From G020354785 sp964461435 (GTDB lineage Bacteria > Bacteroidota > Bacteroidia > Bacteroidales > UBA10428), in contig CAYWUI010000002.1 of NCBI GenBank assembly GCA_964461435.1, forward strand, positions 1-64,000: DNA of 64,000 nucleotides, given 5' to 3'. Under the pieces are notes generated by a model, which ran no database searches, was not told the origin of the DNA, and saw only the letters and a program-made list of their open reading frames with translations. Positions 52,609 through 61,729 of this stretch are shown one piece after another. Positions within the stretch are counted from its first letter, which is position 1. Each line of letters opens with the position of its first letter. A program made the translations under genes and the position numbers.

Positions 52609-54342
52609 ATGAAAAAGTCATCTCTATTTGTGCTTGTTATAACATTGGGTCAAATATCCCTGTTGTGCCAGGAACCTTTAAAACATGAAAAAAGAATTTA
52701 TGTGGCCCCCGAAGGCAGAATGTTTATACAAAAATCTTTGCCGATTTATATTAGAATGGCAACATCGCCGGATGAGAATGCAGTAAATTACGTGCTGCAT
52801 AGTGAAGTGACAGATAAGTATTCCAATCCCATGTATCTTGATACAGAAGGATACAATACTATTCGATCCCCGTGGATAGTTGATACTATAACAAAAAAGC
52901 CCGTATACCCAAGAGAGGATATAATATTTGAAATATATGCTGACAGTAAACCCCCTGCTACTTCGATCGATTATGGTAAAGCATCAACTTACAATGCCGG
53001 GGGAAAAATATATGTAAGTGCCCGGGAGGAAATTACACTGAAGTCGTCTGATCAGCTTTCAGGAGTTGAGAATATATATTATTCGATGGATGGTGCCGCC
53101 TTTCAGGTATATAAATCCCCGGTTATTATTAACCAGGAAAAAGAATACCATTTAAAATACTATTCCGCAGATAACGTTGGTAATGCTGAAGTATTACATT
53201 CATTAATTATTATACTGGACAAAACTCATCCGAAGACCTTACTGCAAATTTCAAAGGATAAATATGAAAACACTATTTCAGGCAGTTCACAGATCATATT
53301 AACATCTGAAGATAAAGGTGCCGGCATTAAGGAAATTAATTACAGGCTTGATGACGGTCCGGTTAAAAAATACGTTAGTCCGGTCAGGGCTGCTTTCTTA
53401 ACCCAGGGTGAACACAAATTAGCTTATTCTTCTTCCGACTGTGTAAATAATACCGAAGCTGAAAATATTTTCGACTTTTATGTGGACAAAACCCCGCCGA
53501 CTATAGTCCAGGAAATTATAGGGAAAAGCTTTTTTGCCGGAGGCAGGGAGTATTCTTCGGGAAGAAGCCAGCTCAAGCTGACAACTTTTGATAATAAGGC
53601 CGGCGTTAAAGAAGTGTTTTATTCAATTAATAACAGTGAGTATGTAAAGTATGAAAAGCCCATCTATCTGTCAAATGTTACGGGAAACCTGATCGTCAAG
53701 GCATATGCACTGGACAATGTTAATAATAAAACCGAATCTCTTGAAAAAGGTGATAAAACAAGTATTCCTTACGTTGATTTATCGGGACCTTCGATCTCAT
53801 ATGGATTTTCTGGTCCGAAATTCATACAAAGAGATACTGTTTATATAAATAATTTAACAAAGATATATCTTAAAGCTACCGATACCGAGTCCGGGATAAG
53901 TAAGATAGAATATACTATTGACGATGGTGAAATAAAAGTCTTTGAGGAGCCCTTCTCCCTTGAAAAAGAAGGACCTCACAAAATTAAAATTACAGGATAT
54001 GATAATGTTGAAAACACCAATATACTGTATTTGACTGTTATCCTTGATAAAACAGGACCTGAAATATATACACGCTTTAGTATATTACCAGCAGGCAAAA
54101 AAAATGTTAACGGAAAAATCCTTAATGTTTATCCGAATCACCTTGTCCTGTTTCTTTCCTCAACTGACAATGTCGTTGGTTTTAACGAGATGTACTATTC
54201 CATTAATAATATCCCGGAAAATAAGTACGCCGGTTTAATCAGATCTTTCTCCTCCAGTGGCAATTATACTGTTAAAATAAGGGCAGAGGACAAGTTAGGT
54301 AATGAAACATCAGATAAGATAGATTTTGTCATAGGTGACTGA
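52609..54342 (+). CDS. Secreted Ig-like/OmpL47-type repeat protein
   Basis: From the ATG at 52609 (MKKSSLFVLVITLGQISLL, signal peptide) the protein has 577 residues and no enzyme motif. After an N-terminal ~120-residue region come about five repeats of ~90 residues of the form 'DKxxPxT... G ... S.D..SGI.EIYY.IDxG.x..Y..P': DQLSGVENIYYSMDGAAFQV, DKGAGIKEINYRLDDGPVKK, NKAGVKEVFYSINNSEYVKY, TESGISKIEYTIDDGEIKVF and NVVGFNEMYYSINNIPENKY. This is the OmpL47-type beta-barrel/Ig-like repeat. No T9SS tail is visible. A periplasmic or surface structural role is likely. An in-frame TTG at 52603 adds only two residues. Confidence 0.78.
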   Translation: MKKSSLFVLVITLGQISLLCQEPLKHEKRIYVAPEGRMFIQKSLPIYIRMATSPDENAVNYVLHSEVTDKYSNPMYLDTEGYNTIRSPWIVDTITKKPVYPREDIIFEIYADSKPPATSIDYGKASTYNAGGKIYVSAREEITLKSSDQLSGVENIYYSMDGAAFQVYKSPVIINQEKEYHLKYYSADNVGNAEVLHSLIIILDKTHPKTLLQISKDKYENTISGSSQIILTSEDKGAGIKEINYRLDDGPVKKYVSPVRAAFLTQGEHKLAYSSSDCVNNTEAENIFDFYVDKTPPTIVQEIIGKSFFAGGREYSSGRSQLKLTTFDNKAGVKEVFYSINNSEYVKYEKPIYLSNVTGNLIVKAYALDNVNNKTESLEKGDKTSIPYVDLSGPSISYGFSGPKFIQRDTVYINNLTKIYLKATDTESGISKIEYTIDDGEIKVFEEPFSLEKEGPHKIKITGYDNVENTNILYLTVILDKTGPEIYTRFSILPAGKKNVNGKILNVYPNHLVLFLSSTDNVVGFNEMYYSINNIPENKYAGLIRSFSSSGNYTVKIRAEDKLGNETSDKIDFVIGD

Positions 54343-54427
54343 TATTCCTGAAAATTGAATAATTTTGCATATAATTGATAATACACTATGTGTATTTATC
54401 ATTAATTATAATTTAATTCTTAACTAA

Positions 54428-55174
54428 ATGAAAGCTTTAAAAAAATGCTTTACTCCTTCGTTCCCTGCCAGGTATGTAATCTTTGATCTTGGAATACTGA
54501 TAATAAGTTGTGTTCATTCCCAGCCCCAGGTCGACAGGTTCAAAGAAATGAGGGAAAATATGGTAAAAATGCAGATTGAATACAGGGGAATTACCGATAA
54601 AGCAGTGATTAATGCGATGAGAAAAGTGGAGCGTCATTTGTTTGTTCCCGAGGCTCATATTCAGCAGGCCTATGGAGATCATCCCTTGCCAATTGGTTAC
54701 GGGCAAACCATATCACAGCCTTACATTGTGGCATTCATGACTGAGATATTAAAGCTTGATAAAAGTTCAAAAGTATTGGAAGTGGGCACCGGTTCGGGAT
54801 ACCAGGCTGCCATACTTGCTGAAATTTGCGACTCGGTGTATACTATTGAAATAGTTGAAGAACTTGGTAACAGGGCAAAGCAGATATTTGAAAAATTAGG
54901 ATATACGAATATAAAAGTAAAGATAGGTGACGGTTATGAAGGATGGTATGAATACAGCCCTTTTGATGCAATAATTGTGACATGTGCTCCGACTCATGTC
55001 CCCAGTCCCCTTAAGGATCAACTAAAAGAAGGTGGACGGATGATTATCCCTGTCGGCGAAAACTATGTACAGGAACTGGTACTGTTAACAAAGAAAAATG
55101 ATACGTTAAGGCAGTCATCAGTATTACCTGTGAGGTTTGTTCCCATGGTTGACGAGAAAGATAAAATTTACTAA
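54428..55174 (+). CDS. pcm: Exported protein-L-isoaspartate O-methyltransferase
   Basis: The 248-residue protein has a hydrophobic N-terminal segment (YVIFDLGILIISC, 16-28) whose IISC fits a lipobox with C28, then a standard PIMT domain: VERHLFVPEAHIQQAYGDHP, GYGQTISQPYIVAFMTEIL, the SAM loop LEVGTGSGYQAAILAE and FDAIIVTCAPTHVPSPLKDQ. The enzyme methylates damaged isoaspartyl residues to start their repair. The export signal implies a periplasmic or membrane-anchored form, which is odd because the SAM donor is cytosolic. The start codon choice affects this, since a downstream ATG (MRENMVKMQIEYRG) would remove the signal. Confidence 0.88.
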   Translation: MKALKKCFTPSFPARYVIFDLGILIISCVHSQPQVDRFKEMRENMVKMQIEYRGITDKAVINAMRKVERHLFVPEAHIQQAYGDHPLPIGYGQTISQPYIVAFMTEILKLDKSSKVLEVGTGSGYQAAILAEICDSVYTIEIVEELGNRAKQIFEKLGYTNIKVKIGDGYEGWYEYSPFDAIIVTCAPTHVPSPLKDQLKEGGRMIIPVGENYVQELVLLTKKNDTLRQSSVLPVRFVPMVDEKDKIY

Positions 55175-55181
55175 TCTTCAC

Positions 55182-55218
55182 AAAAAAAAATCCCTTTTCA
55201 TTATTGTTGAAAAGGGAT
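55182..55218 (-). terminator. Intrinsic terminator of groES-groEL
   Basis: ATCCCTTTTCA (55190-55200) and TGAAAAGGGAT (55208-55218) form a perfect 11-bp stem with a 7-base loop. On the minus strand it is followed by a run of eight or nine T residues (A-run at 55182-55190), 26 bases past the groEL stop. It also lies after the convergent pcm gene, for which it lacks a T-run. Confidence 0.9.
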
Positions 55219-55243
55219 CCTCTATATATTACCAGTAATTTTT

Positions 55244-56878
55244 TTACATCATACCACCCATTCCCGGTCCTCCACCAGGCATTGGGGATTGCCTTTCTTC
55301 TTCAGGTTTTTCAGCAACCACACACTCGGTAGTTAGAAATATACCTGCAATTGATGCAGCATTTTCCAGGGCTATTCTTGATACTTTCGTCGGATCGATA
55401 ACTCCAGCTTTTAACAGGTTTTCATACTTGTTTGTCTGTGCATTAAATCCAAAATCGTCCTTGCCCTCCTTAATTTTCTGAACAACTACTGATCCTTCAA
55501 AACCGGCATTTTCAACTATCTGGCGCAGAGGTTCTTCAAGTGCCCTTCTTACAATAGCAATACCCGTGTTCTGGTCATCATTTTCCCCTTTCAGTGAATT
55601 AAGTTTTGTAATAGCACGTATATAACCTACACCTCCTCCCGGAATAATACCTTCTTCAACTGCAGCTCGCGTAGCACTTAATGCATCTTCAACACGTGCT
55701 TTTTTTTCCTTCATTTCAATTTCCGATGCGGCACCTACATAAAGCACAGCCACACCACCTGCCAGCTTTGCCAGTCTTTCCTGGAGCTTTTCTTTATCAT
55801 AATCGGAAGTTGTATTTTCTATCTGAACCTTAATCTGTTTTACGCGGCCACTAATATTGGCTTTATCACCTGCGCCATTGACTATAGTAGTATTCTCCTT
55901 GTCTATTACTATTTTTTCCGCTGACCCCAGCATATCAATTTTTGCACTTTCAAGAGTTAATCCCTTTTCTTCAGAAATAACTACTCCTCCGGTTAGTACT
56001 GCAATATCTTCGAGCATTTCCTTCCTTCTGTCACCAAATCCGGGAGCCTTTACTGAAGCAACTTTTAATGAACCCCTTAATTTGTTTACAATTAATGTTG
56101 CCAGGGCTTCTCCGTCAATATCTTCGGCAATAATTAGCATTGGCCGTCCTGATTGGGCAACAGGCTCCAGTATGGGTAGAAGATCTTTCATGGTTGATAT
56201 TTTCTTATCCGAAAGAAGCACATACGGGTTCTCCAGTACTGCTTCCATTTTATCGGTATCAGTTATGAAGTAAGGCGATATAAAACCCCTGTCGAACTGC
56301 ATACCCTCAACTACTTCAACACTAGTTTCAGCGGTTTTGGCTTCTTCAACAGTTATTACACCTTCTTTCTTAACTTTTCCCATAGCATTGGCAATCAATT
56401 TACCAATTTCCATATCATTATTAGAGGAAACTGCGGCTACCTGCTGGATTTTTTCGCTATCCTCACCTATCGACTGTGACTGACTTTTTAATTCATCAAC
56501 AACAACTTTTACTGCCTTGTCAATACCTCTTTTTAAATCCATCGGGTTTGCGCCGGCAGCGACATTCTTTAATCCTACCGTTACTATGGATTGTGCGAGA
56601 ACAGTAGCAGTCGTTGTACCATCACCCGCATCTTCATTGGTTTTTGATGCTACTTCTTTAAGAAGTTGCGCCCCTATATTTTCAAAATGTCCTTCAAGCT
56701 CAATCTCCTTTGCTACAGTAACACCATCCTTTGTTACCGTGGGAGCGCCGAACTTTTTGTCCAATATAACGTTACGGCCCTTGGGTCCCAGGGTAATTTT
56801 CACTGCGTTGGTAAGCTCATCAACTCCTTTTTTAAGCAGATCACGAGCTTCAATATTAAATTTTAATTCTTTTGCCAT
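55244..56878 (-). CDS. groL: Chaperonin GroEL
   Basis: The 544-residue chaperonin starts MAKELKFNIEARDLLKKGVD and contains ITLGPKGRNVILDKKFGAPT, the nucleotide motif EDAGDGTTTATVLAQSIV, AAVEEGIIPGGGVGYIRAI and the GGM-rich tail MPGGGPGMGGMM. It forms the 14-mer folding chamber with GroES. It lies 72 bases after groES and ends at a strong terminator. It is the usual single-type GroEL with no extensions. Confidence 0.98.
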   Translation of the reverse strand: MAKELKFNIEARDLLKKGVDELTNAVKITLGPKGRNVILDKKFGAPTVTKDGVTVAKEIELEGHFENIGAQLLKEVASKTNEDAGDGTTTATVLAQSIVTVGLKNVAAGANPMDLKRGIDKAVKVVVDELKSQSQSIGEDSEKIQQVAAVSSNNDMEIGKLIANAMGKVKKEGVITVEEAKTAETSVEVVEGMQFDRGFISPYFITDTDKMEAVLENPYVLLSDKKISTMKDLLPILEPVAQSGRPMLIIAEDIDGEALATLIVNKLRGSLKVASVKAPGFGDRRKEMLEDIAVLTGGVVISEEKGLTLESAKIDMLGSAEKIVIDKENTTIVNGAGDKANISGRVKQIKVQIENTTSDYDKEKLQERLAKLAGGVAVLYVGAASEIEMKEKKARVEDALSATRAAVEEGIIPGGGVGYIRAITKLNSLKGENDDQNTGIAIVRRALEEPLRQIVENAGFEGSVVVQKIKEGKDDFGFNAQTNKYENLLKAGVIDPTKVSRIALENAASIAGIFLTTECVVAEKPEEERQSPMPGGGPGMGGMM

Positions 56879-56950
56879 TTTTATAAATTTTTTTTCTTAT
56901 TATTTGCTTTGGATTAATAACTAATTTAAGTCAGATTTAATTGGATATCA

Positions 56951-57229
56951 TTAAATTATAGCAAAAATATCAGATTGTTTCATCATCAGATAATCCTTGC
57001 CATCATAACTAAGCTCTGTTCCGGAATATTTACCGTATAAAACAGAATCTCCTATTTTTACTTCCATTTTTACATCTTTTGTGCCGGGTCCTACAGCTAC
57101 TACAGTTCCCCGTTGCGGCTTCTCCTTTGCAGAATCAGGAATAATTATGCCACTGGCAGTTTTGTCTTCTGCTTCCATTGGTTTAATAAGTACCCTGTCT
57201 TCTAAAGGTTTAATTTTTACTTCAGACAT
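56951..57229 (-). CDS. groS: Co-chaperonin GroES
   Basis: The 92-residue protein matches GroES: IKPLEDRVLIKPMEAEDKTA, the mobile loop ASGIIIPDSAKEKPQRGTV, VAVGPGTK and GDSVLYGKYSGTELSYDGKD. It caps the GroEL cage. It is the first gene of groES-groEL. The 278-base region upstream has no CIRCE element (TTAGCACTC-type) that I can see, so HrcA control is not supported. Confidence 0.97.
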   Translation of the reverse strand: MSEVKIKPLEDRVLIKPMEAEDKTASGIIIPDSAKEKPQRGTVVAVGPGTKDVKMEVKIGDSVLYGKYSGTELSYDGKDYLMMKQSDIFAII

Positions 57230-57454
57230 ATTACTATTAGTTTTTAGTTAAACATTATGATTTTTCAAAATTTCGAATTTTTCTCAACATATTTTATGCC
57301 AAATAAAATAATATCAAATTATTAAATCTTAATTGACAAATTTTCAGTATCTGGTTCTTAATCCCCTGATGTTTTATGAAAGTATCTCTCCCGAAATTGC
57401 CAATAATCTGACTTTTCAGCAAATATCCTTATAATAAAACAAGTGTCAGCAAAT

Positions 57455-57508
57455 ATGACATATTGACGCTTTAATTCAGGTAAAATTTATATGATCCCTA
57501 TATGTCAT
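57455..57508. repeat. 9-bp inverted repeat between secG and groES
   Basis: ATGACATAT (57455-57463) is matched by ATATGTCAT (57500-57508) over 36 bases; the right arm ends at the secG stop codon. A partly overlapping TGTCA/TGACA pair lies at 57444-57460. It could be a weak hairpin at the secG 3' end or a control site for groES 230 bases downstream. The rest of the 57230-57507 gap is AT-rich with nothing recognisable. Confidence 0.35.
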
Positions 57509-57867
57509 CACTGTTGTCCGCCGAAATCTTCTTCCTCTGATCCCTGTTGCTCAGGAGCAGATGTGGGAAAACCGGAAAGCCTGTCAGGATCAATAGCATT
57601 TTCCACCTGATCCTCTATTTTGGATTTTGATACTTCATCTCTTTGTCTAGGCACTGTCATACTTGCCACAAGACTTAATACAAGTATGGAACTGGCCAAT
57701 GTCCAGGTAGCCTTTTCAAGAAAGTCAGCAGTTTTTCTTACTCCCATTATCTGGCTTGGTCCTGAGAAACCCGCTGCCAATCCACCGCCCTTTGAGCTTT
57801 GGACAAGAACCACCAGAATTAATAAAATACACGCAATAACAATTAATACAGCTACTAAATGATACAT
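57508..57867 (-). CDS. secG: Protein translocase subunit SecG
   Basis: The 119-residue protein has two membrane spans (about 3-22 and 53-72) separated by the SecG loop VQSSKGGGLAAGFSGPSQIM, and an acidic, glutamine-rich tail. It assists the SecYE channel in protein export. It starts 11 bases after the preceding conserved gene, so both are in one transcript with lptE and the sigma-54 activator further upstream. Confidence 0.93.
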   Translation of the reverse strand: MYHLVAVLIVIACILLILVVLVQSSKGGGLAAGFSGPSQIMGVRKTADFLEKATWTLASSILVLSLVASMTVPRQRDEVSKSKIEDQVENAIDPDRLSGFPTSAPEQQGSEEEDFGGQQ

Positions 57868-57878
57868 ATCCCCAAGAT

Positions 57879-58934
57879 TTATAAATTGTTAATAATCTTC
57901 CTTATTTCATTTATTTGACCCGCAAAATAACTACTTTTTTCCGGATATTTCAAAATTAATTTCTCATATGCGAAAATAGCCTTGGAATAATAACCTTGTT
58001 TTACGTATATCTTTGCCAGGGTATCCGTTATAAATCCTTCATCCTCTTTGATACTGTCTGCAGATATATCATCATTACTTACTTTCACGTTATCAGGTAT
58101 TATTTTTGGTTCACCTTTAATAAAGTTGTCAATTAATTCGGCATTTGTAGGTTTTTTTTCTTCCCACGTATCAGCTGCACCGGACAGGTCTATTGACAGA
58201 AGCTCCCTGCCTGCTTGTTTTTCCTGGCCTGCAATTTTAGAATCCTGTTCCCCGTAATCAATTAATATGGGGTCTTCAAACTGACCTTCACCTGAATAAT
58301 TTAAAAAATCCGAATCCCCATCCTTATCATCTATATCTTCAATATTATTATCCATTTCCAATAGCCCGCTTTCATCTTTCGCATCTTTAAATTCACTTGT
58401 ATCTTCAGCAATTTCTATATCCAGGTCCTCACTCTTAGCAACTTTGGACTCAATTTCCAGCATCTCAGAGTTGTTTAAACTAAAGATTATATCATCCAGT
58501 TCAATTCCTTCACCATATTCTTTCCTGACATCAATGGATATCTCAGGGATTAGTTCCGCATCACTGTGTTTATGCTTCTTTATATCAATAAGTTGCGAGG
58601 ATATCGTATAATTAATGTTCTCTTTTAATGTATCTTTATATTTCTTATCAGTTTTTCCTGTTTCTCCGGATAACCCGTCAGAGAATCTGTCTTCCCTTAA
58701 ATCAAAAGGATGAATAAGTTCATAAAGAACCTTCCTGTCCGTAATATATGCAGCAGTATGATTAAGTTTCGGTATAAAATTTTCGCTGTTTATAAGGTAC
58801 AGGTTTTTTACTGTCAGCAAATGGGCTGTTTGAAAATAAGGATATTGACTGGTGAGCTTAGAAATAAAGTTAATGCTTTCATTATCAAGATTTTCAGGAT
58901 TCTTTATGTATCTGATTAAATTTTCTTTTTCCAT
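57879..58934 (-). CDS. Conserved Bacteroidota protein with acidic linker and C-terminal TPR
   Basis: The 351-residue protein begins with a helical domain (IRYIKNPENLDNESINFISK, YPYFQTAHLLTVKNLYLINS, DRKVLYELIHPF), has a long acidic low-complexity middle (about 150-300) and ends in a tetratricopeptide unit (TLAKIYVKQGYYSKAIFAYE, then LILKYPEKSSYFAGQINEIR). There is no signal peptide. It lies between lptE and secG, an order I know from other Bacteroidota; its function is unestablished. A cytosolic scaffold role related to envelope export is only a guess from neighbours. Confidence 0.65.
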   Translation of the reverse strand: MEKENLIRYIKNPENLDNESINFISKLTSQYPYFQTAHLLTVKNLYLINSENFIPKLNHTAAYITDRKVLYELIHPFDLREDRFSDGLSGETGKTDKKYKDTLKENINYTISSQLIDIKKHKHSDAELIPEISIDVRKEYGEGIELDDIIFSLNNSEMLEIESKVAKSEDLDIEIAEDTSEFKDAKDESGLLEMDNNIEDIDDKDGDSDFLNYSGEGQFEDPILIDYGEQDSKIAGQEKQAGRELLSIDLSGAADTWEEKKPTNAELIDNFIKGEPKIIPDNVKVSNDDISADSIKEDEGFITDTLAKIYVKQGYYSKAIFAYEKLILKYPEKSSYFAGQINEIRKIINNL

Positions 58935-58965
58935 AAATACATCAAATTATAATACAGAACCTGTA

Positions 58966-59511
58966 TTACCAGTTAACAAAAGCCCTGTTAAATATATCAT
59001 CTATCAGTAACTTTACTATATCTTCCGTATATTCAGACTGGGCATCATCAAATGTCATGCTGCTTAAATAGTCTTCGTATCTGGAAAAGCTCGATTCAAA
59101 GCTCATATCTGAATTCACCGAGTTGGTGAATCTTATTTTTACAGCAATTGTAAACCTGTTTTGTGCTGCTATATCATTGGCAGTTATAGATACAGGCGCC
59201 TGGTCAAATGTTATAACCTCTCCTTCAAAATCGGCGTCCCCGACACCATTTATTAATACCAGGCTTGTATTTGACTGAATATAATCTTTTAAAGCATCTG
59301 TAAATTCCTGGCTGAATGAAGGCTGAACTATACCCCCGTTATTCTCAATCACCCTGTTCTCAATATACTGAACCGACACGGTTTTTAATCCGGTTGTTGT
59401 TGCTCCTTTCGTAGAATAACCTAATGACAGTGAACCCAGATTAATGGTGCAGGTGTTCAATGAAATCAAGCCCCCTATTATAAAAGGCAATATCTTAATA
59501 ATTCTGTACAT
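58966..59511 (-). CDS. lptE: LptE-like outer-membrane lipoprotein
   Basis: The 181-residue protein has a lipoprotein-type N-terminus (MYRIIKILPFIIGGLISLNTC, C21 as lipidated residue) and the LptE/RlpB fold pattern seen in Bacteroidota: LKTVSVQYIENRVIENNGG, SFSQEFTDALKDYIQSNTSL, ADFEGEVITFDQAPVSITAN, RFTIAVKIRFTN and TEDIVKLLIDDIFNRAFVNW. LptE works with LptD to insert LPS into the outer membrane. It lies 29 bases after the sigma-54 activator gene and 31 before the next gene, all on the minus strand. Confidence 0.85.
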   Translation of the reverse strand: MYRIIKILPFIIGGLISLNTCTINLGSLSLGYSTKGATTTGLKTVSVQYIENRVIENNGGIVQPSFSQEFTDALKDYIQSNTSLVLINGVGDADFEGEVITFDQAPVSITANDIAAQNRFTIAVKIRFTNSVNSDMSFESSFSRYEDYLSSMTFDDAQSEYTEDIVKLLIDDIFNRAFVNW

Positions 59512-59540
59512 TCCGCGATATTATAAAGTAATAAAGAATT

Positions 59541-60770
59541 TCATGTAATGTCATACTCCTTAATTTTTCTATAGAGGGTACGTTCAGAAATACCGAGATC
59601 GTCAGCTGCGTATTTTCTTTTGCCATTATGCCTGGTTAATGCCTTTTTAATTAACTCTTTCTCCTTCTCTTCCAGCGATAATGATTCTTCTATAATCTCT
59701 TCCGTATCCTGTATGATATCATCCTGGAGCCTGCTTGTTTCGAATTTCTTATTCGATTTATCTTCATGAACCCCCGTTTCAACACTCTGGTAAAGCTTCT
59801 GTATAATTTTAGCATTATTCTCCTGTATCTCGGAACTTGACGACCCTTTCTGCATTATTTCAAGAACAAGCTTCTTCAAATCGTGAACATCATTTTTCAT
59901 GTCAAAAAGTATGCTGTAAAGTATCTCACGTTCAGAAGCAAAAGTTTTTTGATCAACCGCGTCATAAACAACCGGCAGTTTTGATTCATAATAATCAGGC
60001 AGGTATTTGCGCAGTATTTGTTCATTGATATCACGATTCTGCTCAATCACAGAAATTTGTTCGGCGATATTCTTCAACTGCCTGATATTCCCGGGCCATC
60101 TGTAATTCTGCAAAATATGCTGGGCTTCCTCATTCAGACTTATAGCAGGCATACGGTTTCTTTCTGCAAAATCCGATGCAAATTTTCTGAATAATAAGAG
60201 AATATCTTCTTTTCGGTTTCGCAAAGGCGGTATTTCTATAGGTACCGTATCTAACCTGTAATATAAATCCTCCCTGAACTTACCCTGATGAATGGCTTTG
60301 TGTATATCTATATTTGTAGCGGCAATAACTCTTACATTTGTCTTAATAACTTTTGATGACCCAACCTTTAAAAATTCACCTGTTTCAAGAACCCTTAAAA
60401 GTCTGACCTGCGTGGAAAGAGGAAGCTCCGCAACCTCATCAAGAAAAATTGTCCCTCCATTGGCGACCTCAAAATATCCCTTTCTGCTGTCTATTGCCCC
60501 GGTAAAAGAACCTTTTTCGTGTCCAAATAATTCAGAGTCTATAGTTCCTTCAGGAATTGCCCCGCAATTTACAGCTATATATGCTCCATGTTTCCGCGAG
60601 CTATATTGATGAATTATTTGCGGAAATACTTCCTTGCCTACCCCGCTTTCGCCGCTTATTAATACAGATAAATCTGTCGGGGCAACCTGTACGGCAATGT
60701 CAATAGCCCTGTTTAAGCTACCGGAATTTCCTATTATATCATATCGCTGTTTAATTTTTTGAATCTCCAT
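59541..60770 (-). CDS. Sigma-54-dependent transcriptional activator (no receiver domain)
   Basis: The 409-residue protein begins directly with the AAA+ domain: Walker A GESGVGKE (40-47), the sigma-54-contacting GSFTGA (87-92), Walker B GGTIFLDEVAEL and FREDLYYRLDTVPIEIPPLR. A linker (~270-360) and a Fis-type helix-turn-helix follow (KKALTRHNGKRKYAADDLGI, SERTLYRKIKEYDIT). Without an N-terminal sensor its activity must be set by level or a partner. It is the first gene of the run to lptE, the TPR protein and secG. The direct targets are unknown. Confidence 0.92.
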   Translation of the reverse strand: MEIQKIKQRYDIIGNSGSLNRAIDIAVQVAPTDLSVLISGESGVGKEVFPQIIHQYSSRKHGAYIAVNCGAIPEGTIDSELFGHEKGSFTGAIDSRKGYFEVANGGTIFLDEVAELPLSTQVRLLRVLETGEFLKVGSSKVIKTNVRVIAATNIDIHKAIHQGKFREDLYYRLDTVPIEIPPLRNRKEDILLLFRKFASDFAERNRMPAISLNEEAQHILQNYRWPGNIRQLKNIAEQISVIEQNRDINEQILRKYLPDYYESKLPVVYDAVDQKTFASEREILYSILFDMKNDVHDLKKLVLEIMQKGSSSSEIQENNAKIIQKLYQSVETGVHEDKSNKKFETSRLQDDIIQDTEEIIEESLSLEEKEKELIKKALTRHNGKRKYAADDLGISERTLYRKIKEYDIT

Positions 60771-60946
60771 AATCTGTAAAATTGACGGATCAATTATAAC
60801 AAAAAAAAATGTTAATCCCTGTAATCCCTTGTCAAATAGTTAAATATCAAATAATTTAGTAATATCCCCGTTATTAAAAATATATGACAAAATTACAATT
60901 TTAAAAGTTATTTGCTAATTTGCACTGTTAATAAAATTAAATTTTT

Positions 60947-61702
60947 ATGCAAACTGATTATCTGGTCATTATCCCTGCACGATATGCCTCTACGAGGTTT
61001 CCCGGAAAACCGCTGGTTGATGTCGGGGGCAAACCTATGATCAGGAGAGTTTATGAACAGGTATCCGGAAAAATTGAACATGTATATGTCGCCACTGATG
61101 ATAAAAGAATATTGAGCACAGTAAATAAATTTAAAGGCAAAGCAGTAATGACATCTCCCGGACATAAAAGCGGAACCGAGCGCTGCGCTGAAGCTTTAAC
61201 ATTGATTGAAGAGGAAACAGGAAGAAACTTTAAAATAATTATAAATGTTCAGGGTGACGAACCCTTTTTGCATCCTGAGCAACTTGATACGCTGAGGTTA
61301 TGTTTTAATACACCTGACACACAGATTGCAACCCTGGTGAAGCCCGTAAGTGACCCCGAAACCATTTTTGACGAGAATAAAACAAAAGTAATTATTAACA
61401 ATAGCAAAGAAGCAATATATTTCAGCCGTTCACCTGTTCCTTTTATAAAAGGACGTCCACGCAATGAATGGGGCACTGTACACCGCTTCTACCTGCATAT
61501 CGGACTGTATGCTTATAAAAGGGACACATTATTATCTATAGCAAAATTAGAGCCAACCCCGCTTGAAACAGCAGAATCGCTGGAGCAACTGCGATGGATT
61601 GAAAATGGCTACAGGATAAAAGTTGAAATAACAGAATATAATTCGCTCGGAATAGATATTCCTGAGGACCTTGATAAAATAAGAAAAATGGGATTGATAT
61701 AA
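60947..61702 (+). CDS. kdsB: 3-deoxy-manno-octulosonate cytidylyltransferase
   Basis: The 251-residue protein has VIIPARYASTRFPGKPLVDV at the start, VATDDKRIL, VMTSPGHKSGTERCAEA, IINVQGDEPFLHPEQLDTLR, FSRSPVPFIKG and LGIDIPEDLDKI. It activates KDO as CMP-KDO for the LPS core. Its partner transferase gene waaA lies 1.4 kb downstream on the same strand. It is divergent from the sigma-54 activator gene and 27 bases from the convergent Fe-type SOD gene. Confidence 0.96.
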   Translation: MQTDYLVIIPARYASTRFPGKPLVDVGGKPMIRRVYEQVSGKIEHVYVATDDKRILSTVNKFKGKAVMTSPGHKSGTERCAEALTLIEEETGRNFKIIINVQGDEPFLHPEQLDTLRLCFNTPDTQIATLVKPVSDPETIFDENKTKVIINNSKEAIYFSRSPVPFIKGRPRNEWGTVHRFYLHIGLYAYKRDTLLSIAKLEPTPLETAESLEQLRWIENGYRIKVEITEYNSLGIDIPEDLDKIRKMGLI

Positions 61703-61729
61703 GAAAGATGCAAATACCTGAGCAGGACC

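Noticed and set aside
57230..57507. CIRCE/HrcA site before groES
   Set aside because: No TTAGCACTC...GAGTGCTAA-like sequence on inspection.
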